Assembly: GCA_942493325.1 (NCBI GenBank)
Contig: OW818689.1
Coordinates: 2,852,001 to 2,916,000, forward strand
Length of the DNA: 64,000 bases
Reading direction: 5' to 3'
Source of the DNA: JAAFHB01 sp942493325
GTDB taxonomy: Bacteria; Bacteroidota; Bacteroidia; Bacteroidales; Prolixibacteraceae
Below the pieces are notes generated by a model that saw nothing but the letters and a program-made list of their open reading frames with translations, searched no databases and was not told the origin of the DNA. The position numbers and the translations under genes were made by a program. How positions within the stretch are numbered: the first letter of the stretch is position 1; every line of letters starts with the position of its first letter. Shown piece by piece: positions 7,258 to 16,166 of this stretch.

Positions 7258-10200
7258 ATGTTGAACTTAACACAGAAATTTATGAAAAAAAATCGATGGG
7301 TGATGTGCCGTGAAAGGTGCAGTTTCCAAAAAATTTCAAAAATTATGAAATTAACGCTTGGTTTACTGTTGATTTCCATGATGTCTTTTGCCGTTGAAAC
7401 CTTTAGTCAATCAGCGGGGATTAACCTGCAGCAACAAAAAACTATCACAGGAAAAGTCACCGATTCTTCCGGCGCTTCGCTCCCGGGTGTAACGGTAGTG
7501 GTAAAAGGAACCACTCAGGGAACCATTACGGATGGCTATGGGAATTATTCACTTCCGAATGTCCCAGGTGATGCAACATTTGTTTTTTCGTTTGTAGGAA
7601 TGAGGTCTATTCAGGTTGCAGTTGGGAACAGAAGCACAATTGATGTTTCGCTGGAAGAAGAAACAGTTGGATTAGAAGAAATTGTTGCCATTGGATTTGG
7701 TACTGAAAAAAGAGTAAATGTTATTGGTTCAGTTTCCCAAATATCATCAGAAAAGCTTAAAAACAGGCCCGTGAGCAGCCTCTCTAATGCGATAACCGGA
7801 CAAATGGCCGGTGTAACGGTTATTCAACGATCAGGAAAACCGGGGTTTAATGATAGCCAAATCCGGGTACGTGGCGTGGGTTCTTTTGGGGCAATACCTT
7901 CACCATTAATTTTGATTGATGGAATACCCGCTTCGATGAATGAAATCAATCTCAATGACATTGAATCCATTTCGGTGTTGAAGGATGCCTCTTCGGCAGC
8001 CATTTATGGTGCGCGTTCGGCAAACGGGGTAATTCTTATCACTACAAAAAAAGGTAGAGAAGGAAAAGTCAGCGTGAGCTACAATGGCTATTATGGCATT
8101 TCATCAACAACTGAGTTTCCTGACCTGGCAGAATCATGGGAATATGCCCAAATGTTTAATATTGCCAACGGGACCGAAAGCTATTCGGCAGAAGATATCG
8201 CCAACTATAAATCACAAAGCGACCCTAATAATTATCCAAATACCAATTTTTTGAAAGAAACATTCTCCCGCGATGGCATTCAAACCGGGCACGATGTTTC
8301 AATTACCGGCGGACAGAAATCAAACCAGTATTTCCTGTCAGTTGGATATTTGAACCAACAAGGCCTGGTTATACACAACGATTACGAACGCTTCAATTTA
8401 AGGTTTAATTTGGAAAGTCAATTAGCCGAAACACTGAAACTTACCACAAGAATTGCCGGTTCAAAGGAAGAATCCAATGAGCCTACAACAACCGCCAATA
8501 AAAACAGTTCGGAAATTGAATCTGTAATAGAAACATCAGTACGTTATCCGGCTATTTATTTGGGACGGGCAACAAACGGGGACTTTGGAGTTGGACCGGA
8601 GAATGGCGGCACACCAGTTTCGTGGCTGGCTTCCAAAGGCTATTATACCCGCCCAATTACCAAAGCCAGTGCAAACTTCATGCTCGATTGGACACCAGCG
8701 AAAGACCTGATTGTTTCGGCTGTTGGAGGTTATAATTTTACGTTAAGCGAAGGACGGCATTACAGGGCGTCTCAAATACTTAATCCAACGTTAACCCTAC
8801 CCCTGGCCACATTACAACAGTACAAAAATAATACAGTCTTTAAAACCATGCAGTTTTTTGCCGAATATTCAAAGGAGCTCAAAGGCCATTACTTTAAAGC
8901 ATTGGCCGGGTATTCTTTTGAAGATGAAAAAAATGAAAACTTCAACGGCACCAGGCAGAATTTCCCCAGTAATGACTATACGGTGATGAGCATGGGCGGG
9001 GTCGATAACCAGGAAGTTTATGGAAACGACACCGAGTGGGCCATTCAGTCGTTATTTGGACGTTTGAAATACCATTACAACCACAAGTATCTGTTAGAAG
9101 CCACTGTTCGCCATGATGGTTCTTCACGTTTTCCCACAAACCAAAAATATGCCACCTTCCCATCACTGGCTATAGGTTGGCGCCTAACTGAGGAAGAATT
9201 TTTTAAAGAAGGATTGCCTTGGGTTTCAAACCTAAAACTAAAAGCATCATGGGGAAAACTTGGAAACCAGAATATTGGCAATTATCCCTACCAGTCAACG
9301 CTGGCCACCGGGAAGAATTATCCATTTGGAACAGGCATTGCCAATGGTGCCGCCTACACAACTTACAAAGATCCAATGATCCATTGGGAATCAACAGAAA
9401 CAAAAGATTTTGGCGTTGAAACTGGTTTCTTTGATGCAAAGCTAACTTTCAATGCCACTTATTTTGACCGGTTTACTTCCGACATTTTGTACAGACCTTC
9501 ATCCAGTGTGAGTTCGATCCTTGGTGTTGGCATTAGCGAAACCAACACCGGTGAAATGAAAAATACCGGGTGGGAATTTGAATTGGGGCACAACAACCAG
9601 CTTGGTGATTTCAATTACCAAATTCAGGGAAATTTCTCAGTTATCAATAACGAAGTGGTCACACTGGGATTGGGCAATGTTGATCAGCCCAATGGATTAG
9701 TGGGCAACGGAAGCGATTTGTTTATAGGTTATCCGATGGAAATGTATTATGGCTATAAAACCGATGGTGTTTTTATTTCCGAAGAAGATATTACCCAATG
9801 GGTAGATCAGAAAAAAGTCACGCCCAATGCAGTTCCCGGCGACATCCGCTATGCAGACATCAGCGGGCCGGAAGGCATTCCTGACGGTGTGGTCGATGCA
9901 ACTTACGACCGGACTTATATTGGTTCGCGGATCCCAAAATATACCTTTTCGATGAACCTGACCGCCAACTATAAGAATTTCGACCTTTCAGCCTTTTTAC
10001 AAGGGGTGTCCGGTGTTAAAGGACGATTGGAAGGGTATGTTGGGTATGCCTTCAATAACCTGGGCACTATCCAACAATGGCAGATTGACGGCAGGTTTGA
10101 TCCTGAAAACCCGACACGCTATCCTGAATATCCCCGTTTGGAAATTGTAACAAACAGTGGTACTCCAAATACCGTGCTTTCTGACTTTTGGACAATCAAC

Positions 10201-10419
10201 GCATCTTATTTGCGTGTTAAAAACCTTCAGGTAGGCTACACGTTGCCAAAATCCCTGCTGAAAGCAACCCGGATCGATAATTTGAGGGTTTATTTCAGCG
10301 CTGAAAACTTGTTTTCGTTCAATAGCTATCGTCAGGGCTGGGACCCGGAAATTAATACAAACGGAAACTATTATCCCATTTTAGCCACTTTTACAATGGG
10401 TGTAAACGTGAAATTTTGA
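7258..10419 (+). CDS. SusC/RagA-family TonB-dependent outer-membrane transporter
   Basis: Outer-membrane beta-barrel that imports oligosaccharides or peptides with its SusD partner, powered by TonB. After an N-terminal leader with a hydrophobic segment (LGLLLISMMSFAVETFSQ), residues about 60-145 form the carboxypeptidase-regulatory-like domain (TITGKVTDSSG, GVTVVVKGTTQGT). The plug domain follows (NAITGQMAGV, IRVRGVGSF, LILIDGIP, NDIESISVLKDASSAAIYGARSANGVILITTKKG) and then a long barrel ending in MGVNVKF. The leader (MKKNRWVMCRERCSFQK) resembles that of STN-containing, anti-sigma-regulated SusC proteins, but no STN domain is seen between leader and regulatory-like domain. The SusD gene follows after 24 bases. 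Substrate unknown. Confidence 0.95.
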   Translation: MLNLTQKFMKKNRWVMCRERCSFQKISKIMKLTLGLLLISMMSFAVETFSQSAGINLQQQKTITGKVTDSSGASLPGVTVVVKGTTQGTITDGYGNYSLPNVPGDATFVFSFVGMRSIQVAVGNRSTIDVSLEEETVGLEEIVAIGFGTEKRVNVIGSVSQISSEKLKNRPVSSLSNAITGQMAGVTVIQRSGKPGFNDSQIRVRGVGSFGAIPSPLILIDGIPASMNEINLNDIESISVLKDASSAAIYGARSANGVILITTKKGREGKVSVSYNGYYGISSTTEFPDLAESWEYAQMFNIANGTESYSAEDIANYKSQSDPNNYPNTNFLKETFSRDGIQTGHDVSITGGQKSNQYFLSVGYLNQQGLVIHNDYERFNLRFNLESQLAETLKLTTRIAGSKEESNEPTTTANKNSSEIESVIETSVRYPAIYLGRATNGDFGVGPENGGTPVSWLASKGYYTRPITKASANFMLDWTPAKDLIVSAVGGYNFTLSEGRHYRASQILNPTLTLPLATLQQYKNNTVFKTMQFFAEYSKELKGHYFKALAGYSFEDEKNENFNGTRQNFPSNDYTVMSMGGVDNQEVYGNDTEWAIQSLFGRLKYHYNHKYLLEATVRHDGSSRFPTNQKYATFPSLAIGWRLTEEEFFKEGLPWVSNLKLKASWGKLGNQNIGNYPYQSTLATGKNYPFGTGIANGAAYTTYKDPMIHWESTETKDFGVETGFFDAKLTFNATYFDRFTSDILYRPSSSVSSILGVGISETNTGEMKNTGWEFELGHNNQLGDFNYQIQGNFSVINNEVVTLGLGNVDQPNGLVGNGSDLFIGYPMEMYYGYKTDGVFISEEDITQWVDQKKVTPNAVPGDIRYADISGPEGIPDGVVDATYDRTYIGSRIPKYTFSMNLTANYKNFDLSAFLQGVSGVKGRLEGYVGYAFNNLGTIQQWQIDGRFDPENPTRYPEYPRLEIVTNSGTPNTVLSDFWTINASYLRVKNLQVGYTLPKSLLKATRIDNLRVYFSAENLFSFNSYRQGWDPEINTNGNYYPILATFTMGVNVKF

Positions 10420-10443
10420 TTTGAACCGGAAAAAACAACTACG

Positions 10444-12096
10444 ATGAAAATAAAATTAAATATTCAATATATTCTGGCAAGTATTACTATTATTACACTT
10501 TTGTCAGTTTTAACTTCCTGTGAAAAGGAACTCGAACAATATCCTAAAGACCAGTTCGACAAAGAAAATTTCTGGACAAACGAAGCCAATGCGATGATTG
10601 CGCTAACCGGCGTTTACCGTGGAAACATAAATTATGGAACGCAGGTTAATCCCAGTGATTGGTGGACTTATTGCGGCCTGGTCTTTTTTGAACATGCTAC
10701 GGATAATGCTTTTGACCGTCGCGGAAAAAATGCAGCACAAAACCGGATAACCAACGGAACTTTGCTGGCAGACAATGCTGTCATTGGCACTTACTGGAAA
10801 GGATCTTATATCCGTATCGCCGTATGTAACGATTTTCTTGAAAACATCGACCGGGTCGCTATGGATGAATCAAAAATTAGGCGGATGTCTGCGGAAGCAA
10901 GGTTTATCCGGGCTTGCCAATATTTTTACCTGTGCCAGTTTTGGGGATCTGTGCCTCTCGTAACCAATTCCCTGACCCCGGAAGAGGCGAATGTGGTTAC
11001 AAAAACCCCAAAATCGGACATAGTAAAATTTGTTATTGACGAATTTACAGCCGTCGCAAATGATCTTCCCCGGTACAAAGTTATGGCAGCATCGGAATTT
11101 GGACGTGCTTCAAAGCAGGCTGCACTTGCTTTTCTTGGAAGGATTTATTTGGCTGAAAAAAATTATACAGCCGCTTCTGCCACTTACAAGCAAATCATTG
11201 ACTTTGGCGACAATATCATTGATCCGAATTATGAAAGCATTTTTAATACATCCAATGAAACAAGTGCCGAGAATATTTTTAGCGTCCAATATTTTGAAGG
11301 GTTGGCGGGAAACGCATTAACCCAGCACGGGCTGCCAGCCAATAAAGGCGGTTGGCATATTATAAATCCCCTGGAAAGCCTGGCCAGCCAATATGATTTC
11401 ACCGATGGGACAGCATTTTCGTATGATGACCCACGTTTTAACTCCCATAATATGGCAGAAAACCGGGACCCGCGTTTTGCGGCGACTTTCCTCTATGACG
11501 GGTGCATATTTGGAGGAAATGTCTATGATTGCCATCCCGACCACAATTCATCTGTTGACCAGTTGACCTATTCGAAACAAGCAACCCGCACCGGTTACGG
11601 GCTCCGTAAGTTTTTTGATGAAAACTTTTCAGGAGACCTTACGAGTGGTTACGGGGGCAACCTGCCCATCATACGTTATGCGGAAGTTTTGCTGAGCTAT
11701 CTGGAAGCCGAACTTGAAGCAGGGAAGCCGGTTACGCAGCAGCTACTGGACATGACTATCAATAAAACAAGAAGAAGACAATCCGTACAAATGCCGTCAA
11801 TCACCGAAACCAATGCCAGTGCCTTGCGGTTAATGCTCCGGAAAGAAAGAAGGATTGAACTGGCATTGGAAGGCATCCGTTACTGGGACCTGCTTCGCTG
11901 GGGGACCCTGGGCGATGTGATGCAAGGCAATTTTTGGGGAGCTTCTTTCCCTGATGCAACGAAAACAGGCAGCAAAGTCGATCCTACCGGGCACAAAAGG
12001 TGGTGGGTCGATAGCAAAGCATTTAAAAAAGGGGTGGATGAAGTTTGGCCGATACCAGAATCCGAAACTAATATCAATCCGGCTTTATTAGATTGA
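10444..12096 (+). CDS. SusD/RagB-family outer-membrane lipoprotein
   Basis: Surface lipoprotein that forms the lid of the SusC channel and binds the ligand. The signal peptide ends in a lipobox, LTSC, with Cys at residue 26. The body has the SusD helical-repeat pattern (KENFWTNEANAMIALTGVYRG near the N-terminus, AEARFIRACQYFYLCQFWG, IRYAEVLLSYLEAELEAG, LRKERRIELALEGIRYWDLLRWG) and ends with VWPIPESETNINPALLD. Its 550 residues are normal for the family. It is co-transcribed with the upstream SusC gene. No enzyme gene follows, so the locus is a bare SusC/D pair and the substrate cannot be inferred. Confidence 0.95.
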   Translation: MKIKLNIQYILASITIITLLSVLTSCEKELEQYPKDQFDKENFWTNEANAMIALTGVYRGNINYGTQVNPSDWWTYCGLVFFEHATDNAFDRRGKNAAQNRITNGTLLADNAVIGTYWKGSYIRIAVCNDFLENIDRVAMDESKIRRMSAEARFIRACQYFYLCQFWGSVPLVTNSLTPEEANVVTKTPKSDIVKFVIDEFTAVANDLPRYKVMAASEFGRASKQAALAFLGRIYLAEKNYTAASATYKQIIDFGDNIIDPNYESIFNTSNETSAENIFSVQYFEGLAGNALTQHGLPANKGGWHIINPLESLASQYDFTDGTAFSYDDPRFNSHNMAENRDPRFAATFLYDGCIFGGNVYDCHPDHNSSVDQLTYSKQATRTGYGLRKFFDENFSGDLTSGYGGNLPIIRYAEVLLSYLEAELEAGKPVTQQLLDMTINKTRRRQSVQMPSITETNASALRLMLRKERRIELALEGIRYWDLLRWGTLGDVMQGNFWGASFPDATKTGSKVDPTGHKRWWVDSKAFKKGVDEVWPIPESETNINPALLD

Positions 12097-12106
12097 GCAA
12101 TAAAAA

Positions 12107-12235
12107 AGGTTGTATCAAAAGCCTAAATAAACCGTAAGCAAATCTTCTCCTTGAAATTGCCTCGGTCGCTGTTAAGCAATTTTGAATTTTTTAAATTAAT
12201 TCGAAGATAATTTAACAAGACTTTTGATACAGCCT
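12107..12235. repeat. MITE-like palindromic element after the SusD gene
   Basis: Terminal inverted repeats of 18 bases, aggttgtatcaaaagcct at 12107-12124 and agacttttgatacagcct at 12218-12235, match at 16 of 18 positions. Nested inverted repeats lie inside (AAATCTTC against GAAGAT; AAATTGC against GCAATTT), so the 129 bases could fold into one long hairpin. No open frame lies inside and no clear target duplication is seen. It could be a miniature element mobilised by an IS, or a large terminator for the SusC/D transcript. The rest of the 12097-12576 gap holds nothing recognised. Confidence 0.55.
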
Positions 12236-12576
12236 CTTATTTAAATATTTTCAGAAAGAAAGTGGGATTCGGTCAATGATTATTAAACGAATAGTAAACA
12301 TTGCCGGATCAATTGAATTTTAAGATAATTAATGTCAGTACACTATAATCTGTAAAAAAGGCTGGTAATTTATTGGAATCATTTGAAAATTAGCCTAGTG
12401 CAAATCTTTGAATATCTCAGACCAAATTATGGGTTAAAATTTTTGCTGGAAAAAACGACTAATACATTTCAACTAAATGAAACTACCATTATAACATATT
12501 TCTGAGATCATCAATCTTTGAAGAAAACCCCAATTTTGCGTATTTATTTTCTGAATCACTTTCTTTTTCGGGCAAT

Positions 12577-12912
12577 TTATTTGCAGGCAGGAACAGTCTG
12601 AACATCTTTCTTTCCGGCAAAGAAATCATCCCATTGACAGGTTGTCCAAGCAGGACGGTTCCCCTGTTCATCAAAAAGATGGCACCAGGCGCATGACCAG
12701 ATCATACAATAGAGGTAATAATATTTTTTTCCGTTATATTCGATGATGGTCACTGTTGTTATGTTGCACAGATTTTGCTCCGGAACTAATTCCGCGATTT
12801 TCAACTTAAGCCAGGAAGGTAATTCGTCAGGACCGTTTATTAAATCTTTCTTGTCACAGGAAAGAATACCCACCGACAAAATTATGGCGATTAAAAGGAT
12901 CAGGCGTTTCAT
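12577..12912 (-). CDS. Small cysteine-rich lipoprotein of unknown function
   Basis: A 111-residue protein with a clear lipoprotein signal (MKRLILLIAIILSVGILSC, Cys at residue 19). The mature part contains ELPSWLKLKIAEL, TIIEYNGKKYYYLYC, a cysteine-rich WSCAWCHLFDE segment, and further Cys in TTCQWDDFF and at PAC. This resembles small Bacteroidota lipoproteins with a conserved LPxWLKxKI and EYNGKxYY pattern, for which I know no function. The paired cysteines could form disulfides in the periplasm or on the surface. It stands alone on the minus strand. The plus-strand open frame across it is not coding. Confidence 0.75.
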   Translation of the reverse strand: MKRLILLIAIILSVGILSCDKKDLINGPDELPSWLKLKIAELVPEQNLCNITTVTIIEYNGKKYYYLYCMIWSCAWCHLFDEQGNRPAWTTCQWDDFFAGKKDVQTVPACK

Positions 12913-13100
12913 AGATCAAGTTTTATGCAAGTTAAGAAACTTTAGCAAAAAAATTAGACCGGAATTAAGAAAAGATAACGACACAGGTCATTTCTTCAAA
13001 TTTTGTCAATGTATCCGCAAAATCTTTGTTCATCTGTATCATCTCCCAATTCACGGGACAGATCATGCCATCAGTGTTCCAATCTTAATCGGTGATCATC

Positions 13101-13296
13101 TATCACCATTAATTGAACACCGATAACACGGATCAAACTGATTTTCACGGATTTTCTTATCTGTGATTATCTGTTGTATCAGTGTCATCCGCGTTCTATT
13201 TTTTATTTACGTTCTTCTTTTATCATTAATTGAACACCTTGACAATAATTGAACTGATTTTTACGGATTTTCTTATCTGTACGTATCTGTAATATC
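13101..13296. repeat. Two-copy degenerate tandem repeat
   Basis: Copy 1 (13101-13190) and copy 2 (13221-13296) share CATTAATTGAACACC, AACTGATTTT, ACGGATTTTCTTATCTGT and GTATCTGT-like pieces, at an offset of about 110-120 bases. The gap from 12913 to 13297 otherwise has no gene. Similar GATTTTCACGGATTT-type repeats are common between genes in Bacteroidota. Copy 2 ends at the stop codon of the regulator gene. Confidence 0.6.
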
Positions 13297-13297
13297 T

Positions 13298-14005
13298 CTA
13301 AAAAATATCTGCGACATCGGCTACAACAAGTAATTGCGATTTGTTGATAACCATTATTTTACGTCCCTGTGTCCGGATAAGATTTTCCTGTTTAAAATCG
13401 TGCAGTAGTCGCACCAGTGTTGCAACAGCCGTTCCCACAATGTTGGCAAAGTCTGCCCGTGTTAGTACAATCTGGACTTCGCCAGCTTCGTTGACTGTAT
13501 CCTTAAATTTCTCCTGCAGAATTAACAAAGTCAACGCAATCCTTTCCCTTACTGTTTTGTGTGTATAAGTTGCAATAAAATTCACCAGTACCCCAAACTC
13601 ATGACTTAGGTTCTTTATAAGCATACCGGAAAGTTCGGCATGTTGATCCAGGAGTTTGAGCAGTTTATCGCGCGAAATAAATCCGATTAATGCATCGGTC
13701 AATGAGGCAGCTGAATCAGGGTACTGCTCCTCACTCAGAAATGCGGCATATCCCAGTAATTCTCCCTCACTGCACACATAAATAATCTGCTCCTTACCAC
13801 CATTGAGCGATTTATATTTTTTGACTTTACCTTTTTTGATCAAATATATTCCCGCGGGGTAGGTCCCTTCAGTAAAAATATTCTGCCCTTTTTTAAACTG
13901 CCTGACGATCATCTGGCTTAAGAAGATCTCTTTTACCTGATCCGGCAAATTGTGAAAAGCAGAATCACTTTTGAAAATGAATCTTTCGGCGACATTATCC
14001 GGCAT
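13298..14005 (-). CDS. Crp/Fnr-family transcriptional regulator
   Basis: A 235-residue DNA-binding regulator. Residues about 20-140 form the cyclic-nucleotide-binding-like beta-roll (RQFKKGQNIFTEGTYPAGIYLIKKGKVKKY, then EGELLGYAAFLSEE). A dimer helix follows, then a C-terminal winged helix (RADFANIVGTAVATLVRLLHDFKQENLIRTQGRKIMVI). The four N-terminal cysteines of oxygen-sensing FNR are absent, so the signal is unknown. It is transcribed divergently from the Ehr-type operon, and an FNR-like palindrome lies in the shared 146-base gap. It is therefore the likely regulator of that operon and of itself. Confidence 0.9.
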   Translation of the reverse strand: MPDNVAERFIFKSDSAFHNLPDQVKEIFLSQMIVRQFKKGQNIFTEGTYPAGIYLIKKGKVKKYKSLNGGKEQIIYVCSEGELLGYAAFLSEEQYPDSAASLTDALIGFISRDKLLKLLDQHAELSGMLIKNLSHEFGVLVNFIATYTHKTVRERIALTLLILQEKFKDTVNEAGEVQIVLTRADFANIVGTAVATLVRLLHDFKQENLIRTQGRKIMVINKSQLLVVADVADIF

Positions 14006-14035
14006 GATTGAAATTGTGAATCGATGTATTTACTG

Positions 14036-14066
14036 CAAATTTATTACAAAAATTGACATGAATCAA
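14036..14066 (-). promoter_or_regulatory. Promoter of the Crp/Fnr gene
   Basis: On the minus strand, TTG (14066-14064), 20 bases, then TAAATTTG (14043-14036) match the Bacteroidota -33/-7 consensus (TTG or TTTG, 19-21 bases, TAnnTTTG). The -7 box lies 31 bases upstream of the regulator's start codon. The -33 element falls inside the FNR-like palindrome at 14053-14066, so occupation of that site should block this promoter (autorepression, inferred). Confidence 0.6.
14053..14066 (+). promoter_or_regulatory. FNR/Crp-like operator
   Basis: TTGACATGAATCAA matches the FNR-family consensus TTGAT-N4-ATCAA with one mismatch (C for T). It lies in the gap between the Crp/Fnr-type regulator and the Ehr-type operon. 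Its centre is about 62 bases upstream of the start point expected from the -7 box at 14111-14118, a usual class I activator distance, and it overlaps the -33 element of the divergent promoter. Confidence 0.55.
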
Positions 14067-14110
14067 TTTTATGATTGACCATTGTAATAATTTGAAAGTT
14101 AAAAAATCCC

Positions 14111-14118
14111 TAGTTTTG
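14111..14118 (+). promoter_or_regulatory. Candidate -7 element of the Ehr-type operon
   Basis: TAGTTTTG fits the Bacteroidota -7 consensus TAnnTTTG exactly and lies 33 bases upstream of the first start codon. The nearest -33-like TTTG (14091-14094) is only 16 bases away instead of 19-21. A weak promoter of this kind would suit dependence on an activator bound at 14053-14066. Confidence 0.45.
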
Positions 14119-14151
14119 CAATGCTTTTGATTTTGATTTTTTTGTTAGAAT

Positions 14152-16159
14152 ATGGATACGACTCAAGTAATGGGATGGATGGCTCTTACACTCACCATGG
14201 GCCTGGTTGGACTAATTATTGTCAGGGAAAAATACAGACCATTAATTGCCCTGCTGGTCATCCTGATCAATACGCTCTTATCCTCAATTCCTTCAATCGC
14301 TGCGCTAACTACAGTAACCCAAACAGGGGTATTTAATATTCCCCATCTGGCGGGTGACCTGCTGATTAAAATAGATAGTCTCTCCGCCTGGTTCATTCTA
14401 ATTATAAATTTCACATCGATTACAGGTGTCTTATATGGAAGTGGTTACCTGAAATCATATTCGCATCTGAAAGTAAACCTGGAATTACATTGGGCGTTTT
14501 ATATCGTGTTTCACCTGTCAATGTTATGGGTTTGCATGTTTGACAGCGGCATTGCATTTCTTATTGCCTGGGAAATAATGTCCTTGTCGTCACTGATGCT
14601 GGTCATATTTGAATATCAAAATAAGAAAACGCTGAAGGCAGGGATCAATTATATGGTGCAAATGCACCTGAGTGTCGCGTTACTGACTCTTGGCTTTATT
14701 TTATTGTACCTCAACACGGGGTCATTTAATTTCGAAGCATTGGCTCAGTTGGCCTTAAACAATAATTCGCGGTGGATCTATCTCCTGCTTTTTGCGGGTT
14801 TTGCGATTAAAGCTGGTTTTATTCCGTTTCATACGTGGCTTCCGCATGCCCACCCTGCTGCCCCCTCCCATATTTCAGGAGTAATGTCGGGTGTGATCGT
14901 AAAACTGGGTATATATGGAATTTTCAGGATCATTATGTATATGCGTCATGACTGGTTGCTGTACGGTGAAATAATACTGGTCCTTTCCATCCTGACGGCC
15001 ATTTTTGGAATTGCCAATGCTGCATTGAAATTTGATTTTAAACAAATGCTGGCCTATTGTACCATTGAGAATATAGGAATTATCGGGATCGGAATCGGAA
15101 TCGGATTGATGGGAATGGGGAATAATGATAAAATGATGGCTATGCTTGGATTTAGCGGAGCTCTTTTTGCATACACTGAACCATTCGTTATTCAAATCAC
15201 TTTTATTCTTCAGCGCCGGAAGTGTTTACCAGCAAACCCATACCCGGAACATTGAACGTCTGGGCGGACTGATCAAAAAAATGCCGGTTACAGCCACGAT
15301 GTTTCTTATCGGGTCATTGGCCATAGGCGGAATACCTCCGTTTAACGGATTTGTCTCCGAGTTTATTATTTATAACGGATTATTCAAGGGATTACTCGGT
15401 TTCCAGGGGATTTCACAATCAATTTTGTTTGTTCTTACCATAACCGGGCTGGTGATCGTAGGTGGAATGTCGCTGATGACTTTTACTAAAACCTTCGGGA
15501 TTACATTCTTAGGCAATGCCCGCGAAAAATTTCCACATGAACCAAAGGAAAGACCCTTTATCATGCTCCTGCCGCAATACCTCATTGTAGCGGCGATGTT
15601 ATCGGTAGCCATCTTTCCCGGCTTTTTCTTCTCATACGCCAATCATGTAGTATCAGGTTCATTTTCTGTTCTTACCACCGGAACTGCAGTTTCTCTAACA
15701 CCTATTGTTGAAAATATTGCCAGTATCGGAATGATCACCCTGGGTTTTATAGTATTGCTAGGGGTAGTGTTCGGGATTCGCTGGTTAATTGTACGAAACA
15801 GGTCATCAGTTACATCCGATACCTGGGGTTGCGGATATGTAACCCCGGTACCCAAAGCCCAGTACAGTGGTCAGTCTTTCACGCGTTCATTCGGCCTTCT
15901 GTTTAGTTTTATGGTTAAAGAGCGGAAAAAGGATAAAAAAATCCCAAAAAATGAAATTTACCCGGGGCCCCGGAGTTTTTCAACCCAATACATTGACGTT
16001 CTTGAAAAATATTTTATCCTCCCTGTAGTTAAAAGGGTTACATTTACTTTAAATTATTTTCAGTTTATTCAAAACGGGCAAATTCAATCGTATGTTCTTT
16101 ATGGCCTGTTCTTTATCATCCTGATCTTTATCGGGACGGCATTCAATTTTATTTATTGA
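14152..16159 (+). pseudogene. HyfB/HycC-like antiporter-type subunit, interrupted by a frameshift
   Basis: Proton-translocating membrane subunit of the NuoL/MrpD type. The first part reads 14152-15255 and carries the family core (FAIKAGFIPFHTWLPHAHPAAPSHISGVMSG). The second part, in another frame, starts near 15146 and resumes with HTLNHSLFKSLLFFSAG and ends at 16159 with the C-terminal TWGCGY segment. The intact paralogue next door reads GALLHVLNHSLFKSLLFFSAG. Here one extra T in the run 15164-15168 turns GALLHTLNHS into GALFAYTEPF, with a stop at 15253-15255. Rejoined, the protein would have about 669 residues, like its neighbour. This is either a real inactivation or a single-base error in a homopolymer. 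Confidence 0.85.
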
Positions 16160-16166
16160 ATAGTGT

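Noticed and set aside
12743..13126. Plus-strand 127-codon frame
   Set aside because: It is antisense to the small lipoprotein gene, whose signal peptide and lipobox are convincing, and runs into the intergenic repeats.
15146..15255. Two separate short antiporter genes
   Set aside because: The halves join perfectly to one full-length protein like the neighbour if one T is removed; the second half has no start suited to a membrane protein.
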